Assembly (NCBI GenBank): GCA_021808035.1
Contig: JAKBCG010000139.1
Coordinates: 1 to 6,722, forward strand
Origin: Pseudomonadota bacterium
GTDB taxonomy: Bacteria > Pseudomonadota > Gammaproteobacteria > Steroidobacterales > Steroidobacteraceae
Length of the DNA stretch: 6,722 bases
Direction: 5' to 3'
In this document: piece after piece, positions 1 to 4,349 of the stretch
Layout of the letters: each line of letters starts with the position of its first letter
Position numbering within the stretch: position 1 is the stretch's first letter
Position numbers and translations under genes: made by a program
Notes under the pieces: model-generated
Database searches by the model: none
What the model was told of the DNA's origin: nothing
What the model saw: the letters and a program-made list of their open reading frames with translations, nothing else

Positions 1-697
1 CGGTGTTGATCAGCAGCGCGTCGTTCTTCATCAGCGCGAGCCGTCGTGCGTCGATCATCCCGCGCGTGGCCGGGGTCAGCGGGCAATGCAGCGACACGAC
101 GTCGGCCCGCGCGAGCAGTGACTCGAGGTCGAGCCGGTCCGGCTGCGGCGGCCCGTCCGGGCGGTTCGCGACGAGCACCCGCATGCCGAATGCGGCGCCC
201 GCGGCGGCGACCCCGCGGCCGAGCTCCCCCCACCCGACGATGCCGAGGTTGCGGCCCGCGAGTTCGCGGATCGACAGCGACAGCATCGTGAACTGGTCGC
301 TCCCGGCCCAGGAACCGTCGACCGCGAGGCGCCGGTACTCGGGCAGGTGCTGAGTCAGGGACAGGATCATGCCCCAGACGTGCTGGACCACGGACGCCGT
401 GCAATAGCCACGGACGTTGCACACCGCGATCCCGAGCTCGGCCGCGGCCGCGAGATCGACGTTGTCCGTGCCGGTCGCCGCGAGGGCGATCAGGCGCAGT
501 CGCGACGCCCGCCGCAGTCGTTCCCGGTCGAGGCGCAGCTTGTTCAACAGCACGATCTCGGCGTCCTGGATCGCCGCGTCGATGCGATCCTCCGGGGTGG
601 TTCCGCGCAATTCGAGCCCGGGCATCACCGCGCGCAGCGCGGACGGATCGAGATCGCCCTGCGAGACGGTGTCGTAATCGAGGAATACGGCGTGCAT
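1..697 (-). CDS. 2-hydroxyacid dehydrogenase, HprA/glycerate dehydrogenase-like (3' end beyond left edge)
   Basis: NAD(P)-dependent D-2-hydroxyacid dehydrogenase, most like cytoplasmic glycerate dehydrogenases/hydroxypyruvate reductases, which interconvert hydroxypyruvate or glyoxylate with glycerate or glycolate. The first 232 residues are visible. The substrate-domain motif ATGTDNVD is at 74-81 and NVRGYCTASVVQH at 94-106. The Rossmann glycine motif GWGELG is at 155-160 and SLHCPLTP at 202-209. The frame leaves the window at LLINT, just before the family's catalytic Arg; the catalytic Glu and His are also outside. The end of the second Rossmann strand reads VLVANRP, with Asn178-Arg179 where NAD-preferring enzymes usually have Asp, which hints at NADPH use. 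The ATG at 697 is the only usual start codon after an in-frame stop at 731-733. No Shine-Dalgarno site precedes it. It is divergent from the rhomboid gene. The family is secure; the exact substrate is not. Confidence 0.9.
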   Translation of the reverse strand, partial: MHAVFLDYDTVSQGDLDPSALRAVMPGLELRGTTPEDRIDAAIQDAEIVLLNKLRLDRERLRRASRLRLIALAATGTDNVDLAAAAELGIAVCNVRGYCTASVVQHVWGMILSLTQHLPEYRRLAVDGSWAGSDQFTMLSLSIRELAGRNLGIVGWGELGRGVAAAGAAFGMRVLVANRPDGPPQPDRLDLESLLARADVVSLHCPLTPATRGMIDARRLALMKNDALLINT

Positions 698-749
698 GGC
701 GGGATAGAATACCTGCGTCGAACGAAAATCCTAAGGTCGTGTCCGCGCG
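698..749. promoter_or_regulatory. Divergent intergenic region with -10-like sequences in both directions
   Basis: This 52-bp gap separates the starts of the dehydrogenase (minus) and rhomboid (plus) genes and must hold or overlap both promoters. On the plus strand TAGAAT at 705-710 is a 5/6 match to the sigma-70 -10 box, 39 nt before the rhomboid ATG, but no convincing -35 lies at the right distance. On the minus strand TATTCT (711 to 706) is a 4/6 match. A weak TTAGGA lies 17 nt upstream of it (734 to 729), and only 8 nt separate it from the dehydrogenase ATG. That would put transcription initiation at or next to the start codon. The two candidate boxes overlap, so both cannot be used at once. 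Confidence 0.35.
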
Positions 750-1346
750 ATGAGAACGTCCGCCGTCAATACGCTGGTGGTGATCAACGTCCTGGTCTAC
801 CTGCTGGAGTTGCTGTCGCACGGCGCGGTCGAGGTCTGGTTCGCGCTCTGGCCGCTGCAGCCGATCGACGGCGTGCACTACTTCCACCTGTGGCAGATCG
901 TGACCTACGCGTTCCTGCACAGCACCCAGACGATACTGCATCTGCTGTTCAACATGCTCGGGCTGTGGATTTTCGGCACCCAGGTCGAACGCGTCGTCGG
1001 GCCGCGTCGGCTGCTCGAGGTCTATTTCGCGTCGGTCGTCGCGGCGGCGGTGTCGCAACTGTACGTGCCGGTGCTGTTCGGCGCGCGCGCGGAGCCGACG
1101 ATCGGCGCATCGGGCGGGGTGTTCGGTCTGCTGCTGGTCTATGCCGTGCTGTTTCCGCGCCAGAAGGTGATCCCGCTGATTCCGCCGATCCCGATGCCCG
1201 CCTGGCTGTTCGCGACGCTGTACGCGGGCGTGGAGCTCGTCCTCGGCGTGACCCGCACGCTGAGCGGCGTCGCGCACTTCGCGCATCTCGGCGGGATGGT
1301 CGGCGCCGCGCTCGTGTTGCTGCGCTGGCGGCTGCGGCGGGCCTGA
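750..1346 (+). CDS. Rhomboid family intramembrane serine protease
   Basis: Polytopic inner-membrane protease of 198 residues that would cut substrate proteins within or near their membrane segments. The signature residues are in order. HLLFN at 64-68 supplies the oxyanion-site His64 and Asn68. GASGG at 119-123 carries the nucleophile Ser121. AHLGG at 178-182 gives the catalytic His179. Hydrophobic segments lie near 7-24, 47-77, 88-110, 118-136, 149-170 and 174-193, which fits the six-helix core with no extra soluble domain. The ATG at 750 is the only usual start after an in-frame TAA at 732-734. The Shine-Dalgarno is weak (AAGG at 733-736, 13 nt before the start). The gene is transcribed alone, divergent from the dehydrogenase and convergent with yajQ. 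The substrate cannot be predicted from sequence. Confidence 0.93.
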   Translation: MRTSAVNTLVVINVLVYLLELLSHGAVEVWFALWPLQPIDGVHYFHLWQIVTYAFLHSTQTILHLLFNMLGLWIFGTQVERVVGPRRLLEVYFASVVAAAVSQLYVPVLFGARAEPTIGASGGVFGLLLVYAVLFPRQKVIPLIPPIPMPAWLFATLYAGVELVLGVTRTLSGVAHFAHLGGMVGAALVLLRWRLRRA

Positions 1347-1357
1347 ACCGCGTTCAG
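1343..1357. repeat. Perfect palindrome spanning the two convergent stop codons
   Basis: CTGAAC (1343-1348), a three-base centre CGC, then GTTCAG (1352-1357) form a perfect 6-bp inverted repeat. It contains both the TGA stop of the rhomboid gene (1344-1346) and the stop of yajQ (1354-1356 on the minus strand). An RNA from either strand could form a short tight hairpin here. No T-run follows on either side, so it is not a standard intrinsic terminator. It may be chance, helped by the two stop codons being complementary. Confidence 0.5.
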
Positions 1358-1836
1358 TCGCGGAAGTTGTCGAACTGCAGCGGGATCCCGAGATCGGCCC
1401 TGCGCAGCAGCGCGATCGCCGCCTGCAGGTCGTCGCGCTGCTTGCCGGTCACGCGGACCTTGTCCCCCTGCAGCTGCGTCTGCACCTTCAGCCGCGATTC
1501 CTTGAGCGCGCGGGCGACCTTCCGGCCGGTCTCGGCGTCGATCCCGTGCCTCAGCACGACCGGCTGGGTCGCGCGCGCGAGGTTCACCTGCGGCGTCTGC
1601 ACGTCGAGGCAGGCGACGTCGATCCCGCGCTTCGCAAGCTTCAACTTGAGGATGTCGAGCATCTGTTTGAGCTGGAATTCCACCGGCGCGGTCATCGTCA
1701 CCGTGGTCTCCTGCAGCTCGAAGCCCGCCTCGACTCCCTTGAAGTCGAAACGCTGCGCGAGCTCGCGCCGCGCCTGGTCGACCGCGTTCGCGAGCTCGTG
1801 GTGGTTGATCTCGGACACGACGTCGAACGAGGGCAT
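1354..1836 (-). CDS. yajQ: YajQ family nucleotide/cyclic-di-GMP-binding protein
   Basis: Small cytoplasmic protein of 160 residues, the normal length for YajQ (UPF0234). Members bind nucleotides, and a Xanthomonas member has been described as a c-di-GMP effector affecting virulence; the role here is unknown. The diagnostic start MPSFDVVSE is at 1-9. RFDFKG is at 29-34, QGDKVRVTGKQRDDLQ at 123-138, and the C-terminal PLQFDNFRD at 152-160. All are typical of a complete, intact member. The ATG at 1836 has a good ribosome site, GGAG at 1847-1844 on the minus strand, 7 nt upstream. It lies 24 bp downstream of the ABC transporter gene on the same strand, so the two are probably cotranscribed. It converges with the rhomboid gene, with 7 bp between the stops. 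Confidence 0.95.
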   Translation of the reverse strand: MPSFDVVSEINHHELANAVDQARRELAQRFDFKGVEAGFELQETTVTMTAPVEFQLKQMLDILKLKLAKRGIDVACLDVQTPQVNLARATQPVVLRHGIDAETGRKVARALKESRLKVQTQLQGDKVRVTGKQRDDLQAAIALLRRADLGIPLQFDNFRD

Positions 1837-1860
1837 CGCGGATCTCCGTGGGCGAACCCT

Positions 1861-3645
1861 TCAACGATACCCGCGCGCCTGCAGCGTGAACAGCCGCGCA
1901 TAGTGGCGGTCGTGTCGCATCAAGTCCGCGTGCGAACCGCGCTCGACGATCCGACCGCCCTCGAGCACCAGGATCTGATCGGCCATCCGCACGGTCGAGA
2001 AGCGGTGCGAGATCACGATCGCGATCCGCCGCCGGGTCAACGCGCGGAAGTGCTCGAACACCTGCGCCTCGGCGCCGGCGTCGATCGCCGCGGTGGGCTC
2101 GTCGAGCACGAGGATGTCGGCATCCTGGCGCATGAATGCGCGCGCGAGCGCGATCTTCTGCCACTGTCCGCCCGAGAGCTCGCGGCCGTCGTCGAACCAT
2201 TTGCCGAGCTGCGTCTGATAGCCGTGGGGCAGCTGGTCGACGAACTCCGCCGCGAGTCCCTGCGCGGCCGCCTCGCGCCATCGTGACTCGTCCTCGAACG
2301 CCCGCTCGTCGCCGGCGCCGATGTTGTCGCCGACCCGCATCTGGTAGCGCGCGAAATCCTGGAAGATCACGCCGATCCGCCGGCGCAGCGCGCGCTCGTC
2401 CCATTGCGCGAGGTCGAGGCCGTCGAGCAGGATCCGTCCGTGCGTCGGCCGATACAGCCGCGTCAGGAGCTTGATCAGCGTCGTCTTTCCCGAGCCGTTC
2501 TCGCCGACCAGCGCGAGGCTCTCGCCCGGCCGCACGTGCAGGTCGATTCCCTGCAACGCCGGCGTCGTCGCGCCGGGATAGACGAACTCGACGTCCTCGA
2601 AGCGTACCCCGTCGCCGGGCGCGGGTCCCGCCTGCGCGCTGCCGCCGGGTTCGCCGACCGGTTGTTCGAGGTACTCGAAGAGATTCGAAAGGTAGAGGTT
2701 GTCCTCGTACATCCCGCTGATCGCCGACAGCGCCGCGCCGACCGCCGACTGGCCCTGGCGGAACAGTGCGAGGTACATCGTCATCTGGCCGAGCGTGATC
2801 GCGCCGCCGACGGTCTCCGCCGCGATCCACGCGTAGCCGCCGTACAGGGCCGCGGTGCCGAGGAGTCCGAGACCGAGTCCCCACGCGTCCCGACGGATCG
2901 ACAGATTCCGATCCGCGACGTAGAGCCGCTCGAAGATCTCCCGGTACCGGCCGAGCAGGCGTTCGCCGAGCCCGAACAGCTTGACTTCCTTCGCGTGGTC
3001 CTCGCGCGCGAGCACCGACTCGAGGTACATCTGCATCCGCGTCTCCGGCACGCGCCAGCGGAACAGCCGGAACGCCTCGCCGGAGAAGCGCGCTTCGGCG
3101 AAGAACGCCGGCAATCCCGCCGCGGCGAGCAGCCCGACGGCCCATGGCGAGAAGCGGATCAACAGGCCGCCGAAGGAGATCAGCGAGACCGCGTTCTGGA
3201 TCAGTCCGAACGTGCGCATCACCAGGCTGAGGGGCCGGCTCGACGCCTCGCGCCGCGCGCGGGTCAGCTTGTCGTAGTACTGCGAGTCCTCGAACTGGGC
3301 GAGTTCCAGGGTCAAGGCCTTGTCGAGGATCATCACGTTGACGCGCTGTCCGAGCTGCGCGCGCAGCAGGGATTGCGCGAGCGACAGGCCGCGGGCGGCG
3401 GCGGCCGCGGCGGCGACGCAGATCGCTTCGAGGCCGACGTAAGTCCACACGCGGGCGAGGTCGAAGGTGCCGTGGTGGCGGTGGATCTCGGCGGCGTGGA
3501 CGACCGCGTCGACGATCAGCGAGCCGACGTAGGCGATCGCCGCGGGCAGCAGGCCGGCGACGGCGGTGAGCGCGATCAGCGCGATCGACAGCGCGCGGTT
3601 CGTCGTCCACACGAGCGCGAGCGCGCGCCGCCCGTACGCGAACAC
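1861..3645 (-). CDS. ABC exporter half-transporter (fused permease and ATPase)
   Basis: Inner-membrane exporter subunit of 594 residues, expected to dimerise and use ATP to export an unidentified substrate. The N-terminal half is an ABC type-1 permease domain with hydrophobic helices near 19-50, 66-86, 154-183 and 255-295. The ATPase domain begins near 346. Its motifs are all intact: Walker A GENGSGKT 381-388, Q-loop Gln429, signature LSGGQ 490-494, Walker B ILVLDEP 511-517 with Glu516, and H-loop His547. The signature is followed by WQK rather than the commoner RQR. There is no peptidase or leader-recognition domain. The start is GTG at 3645, because no ATG, GTG or TTG exists in frame upstream before the stop at 3742-3744. 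Its ribosome site is weak, and the open frame upstream encodes WRGFLG just before it, so the N-terminus is uncertain. An internal GTG at residue 12 is an alternative. It is likely cotranscribed with yajQ. Confidence 0.92.
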   Translation of the reverse strand: MFAYGRRALALVWTTNRALSIALIALTAVAGLLPAAIAYVGSLIVDAVVHAAEIHRHHGTFDLARVWTYVGLEAICVAAAAAAARGLSLAQSLLRAQLGQRVNVMILDKALTLELAQFEDSQYYDKLTRARREASSRPLSLVMRTFGLIQNAVSLISFGGLLIRFSPWAVGLLAAAGLPAFFAEARFSGEAFRLFRWRVPETRMQMYLESVLAREDHAKEVKLFGLGERLLGRYREIFERLYVADRNLSIRRDAWGLGLGLLGTAALYGGYAWIAAETVGGAITLGQMTMYLALFRQGQSAVGAALSAISGMYEDNLYLSNLFEYLEQPVGEPGGSAQAGPAPGDGVRFEDVEFVYPGATTPALQGIDLHVRPGESLALVGENGSGKTTLIKLLTRLYRPTHGRILLDGLDLAQWDERALRRRIGVIFQDFARYQMRVGDNIGAGDERAFEDESRWREAAAQGLAAEFVDQLPHGYQTQLGKWFDDGRELSGGQWQKIALARAFMRQDADILVLDEPTAAIDAGAEAQVFEHFRALTRRRIAIVISHRFSTVRMADQILVLEGGRIVERGSHADLMRHDRHYARLFTLQARGYR

Positions 3646-3742
3646 GCCGAGAAATCCGCGCCAAAGGGCGCCCTCGCCGTGGTCCGGCGGCGTGAACCGT
3701 CTGCTTCTCGAGATCGCTCGTCCCTCGTCCGCGCCGTCCGAC

Positions 3743-3748
3743 TATAAT
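3743..3748 (+). promoter_or_regulatory. Perfect -10 box (TATAAT) for the RHH-like gene
   Basis: TATAAT stands out in very GC-rich surroundings, 31 nt before the GTG at 3780. Initiation about 7 nt downstream would give a 5' leader of roughly 25 nt containing the GGAG ribosome site. No good -35 hexamer is seen 16-18 nt upstream, so an activator or another contact may compensate. The box lies in the 134-bp gap shared with the divergent ABC transporter gene, for which no clear promoter was recognised. Confidence 0.55.
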
Positions 3749-3779
3749 CGCTTATCCACCCTTCAATGGCGGAGCTGCG

Positions 3780-4136
3780 GTGAAATTCAAGTCCCTGCTC
3801 GATCGATGGAAGAAGGAATCGGCGCCGGCGCTGACCGCCGAGGAATACCCGGTGCGCTTGACCCTCGACGACGCGTCACGGCTTCACGCGCTCGCGGACC
3901 TGTTCCCGGGATTCCCGGTCGAGCGCATCTTGACCGATTTGCTGCACGCCGCGCTCGACGAGGTGGCGGCGTCGATGCCCTACGAGCCTGGACCGAAGGT
4001 GATCTCCCGCGACGATCAAGGCGATCCGGTCTACGAGGACGTCGGACTCACGCCGCGCTTCGTCGAGGCGAGCCGGCGGTACAAGAAGGACCTCGAGGCC
4101 GCGGCGAAGCGCACCAGGCCGCCGCGGCCGTCTTGA
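3780..4136 (+). CDS. Conserved-looking small protein with ribbon-helix-helix-like N-terminal half
   Basis: A 118-residue soluble protein with no signal peptide or membrane segment. Residues 23-61 have the pattern of a ribbon-helix-helix unit: a short strand (YPVRLTL), a helix (DASRLHALADLF), a turn around PGFP, then a second helix (VERILTDLLHAALDEV). That fold usually binds DNA as a dimer, so a regulator is possible but unproven. The rest (68-106) is polar, with PYEPGPKVISRDDQGDPVY, then a charged probable helix, and the tail ends in basic and proline residues. From memory it resembles conserved hypothetical proteins of Pseudomonas and relatives; I cannot assign a function. The start is GTG at 3780, supported by GGAG at 3771-3774 with 5-nt spacing. 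A TATAAT box lies upstream. Its TGA stop lies inside the -35 box of the trp promoter. Confidence 0.8.
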   Translation: MKFKSLLDRWKKESAPALTAEEYPVRLTLDDASRLHALADLFPGFPVERILTDLLHAALDEVAASMPYEPGPKVISRDDQGDPVYEDVGLTPRFVEASRRYKKDLEAAAKRTRPPRPS

Positions 4137-4162
4137 CGCTGACCGCGCATCGCGGCGATACT
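4133..4162 (+). promoter_or_regulatory. Predicted sigma-70 promoter of the trp operon
   Basis: TTGACG at 4133-4138 matches the -35 consensus at 5 of 6 positions. GATACT at 4157-4162 matches the -10 at 4 of 6, with an 18-bp spacer. The -35 includes the TGA stop codon of the preceding gene. Initiation 7-8 nt after the -10 would fall at about 4169-4170, on or beside the first ATG of the leader peptide. An exact inverted repeat, ATCGC-G-GCGAT (4149-4159), lies in the spacer and overlaps the -10, as an operator could. It does not resemble the E. coli TrpR operator with its CTAG cores. Confidence 0.65.
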
Positions 4163-4169
4163 GATCCCC

Positions 4170-4226
4170 ATGCGTGAAATGCGATACAACTCGTGCGCCC
4201 GGTGGTGGTGGCGTAGCCCGTCGTAA
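4170..4226 (+). CDS. trpL: trp operon leader peptide (three consecutive Trp codons)
   Basis: A short ORF encoding MREMRYNSCARWWWRSPS and ending in TAA at 4224-4226. Three adjacent TGG codons at 4203-4211 form the sensing element: when charged Trp-tRNA is scarce a ribosome should stall there, and otherwise it should run on to the stop codon. The stop is followed immediately by the antiterminator strand, as attenuation requires. Two in-frame ATG codons exist. The one at 4170 fits a leaderless transcript starting at about that base. The one at 4179 gives the 15-residue version MRYNSCARWWWRSPS with a very short 5' leader. Neither has a recognisable Shine-Dalgarno site. The peptide itself has no expected enzymatic role. 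The ORF is convincing because Trp codons, terminator and trpE follow in order; the exact start is uncertain. Confidence 0.88.
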   Translation: MREMRYNSCARWWWRSPS

Positions 4227-4292
4227 GGAGAGGGGCCTGGCCGGTTTCGCTTAAAATCACCGTCTTTCGTTCGATCACCAGAACCCATCTCC
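4227..4292 (+). promoter_or_regulatory. trp attenuator antiterminator (segments 2 and 3)
   Basis: GGAGAGGGGCCTGG at 4227-4240 begins on the base after the trpL stop codon and can pair with 4278-4292. GGAGA (4227-4231) pairs with TCTCC (4288-4292). GGG (4233-4235) pairs with CCC (4284-4286) after one G/A mismatch. CTGG (4237-4240) pairs with CCAG (4278-4281) after a small internal loop. That makes 12 base pairs in all. The 3' strand uses most of the left arm of the terminator, so the two structures exclude each other. A ribosome at the leader stop codon would cover segment 2 and favour termination. One stalled at the Trp codons would leave it free and favour readthrough into trpE. A competing 1:2 pairing is weak; the best seen is GCCC 4216-4219 with GGGC 4233-4236. 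Confidence 0.8.
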
Positions 4293-4316
4293 GACTCAGC
4301 CGGCGATGGGTTTTTT
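4282..4316 (+). terminator. Intrinsic terminator of the trp attenuator (segments 3 and 4)
   Basis: AACCCATC (4282-4289) pairs perfectly with GATGGGTT (4305-4312). After a T/C mismatch, a further 3-bp CCG/CGG stem (4291-4293 with 4301-4303) closes a 7-base loop. The T-run TTTTTT spans 4311-4316, its first two bases shared with the stem. The hairpin ends 34 nt before the trpE ATG, downstream of the leader peptide, so it would stop transcription before the structural genes when tryptophan is plentiful. It is the only clear intrinsic terminator in the window. Confidence 0.88.
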
Positions 4317-4349
4317 CTTGTCCATGGATTTCGTTGCGGAATATCGCCC

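Noticed and set aside
1139..3664. Very long open frame on the minus strand (841 codons) overlapping the ABC transporter, yajQ and rhomboid genes.
   Set aside because: Its translation is a low-complexity Arg/Ala/Asp-rich string with no recognisable domain, while the overlapping frames contain intact ABC and YajQ motifs. It is a product of high GC content.
2404..3747. Long plus-strand open frame (447 codons) antisense to the ABC transporter.
   Set aside because: Its composition is dominated by Arg, Ala, Glu and Asp, it has no domain, and it lies opposite a well-supported gene.
3766..3783. Five-codon ORF (ATG at 3766, TGA at 3781-3783) overlapping the GTG start of the RHH-like gene.
   Set aside because: It has no ribosome site and no informative codons, and it contains the ribosome site of the following gene. 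Most likely chance.
4133..4180. TrpR-type operator at the trp promoter.
   Set aside because: No CTAG-containing palindrome of the E. coli type is present. The only inverted repeat has a different sequence.
4200..4211. Tandem GGT/TGG repeat that could be read as a microsatellite.
   Set aside because: In the leader frame it is three Trp codons placed exactly where a trp attenuator needs them, so a functional explanation is better.
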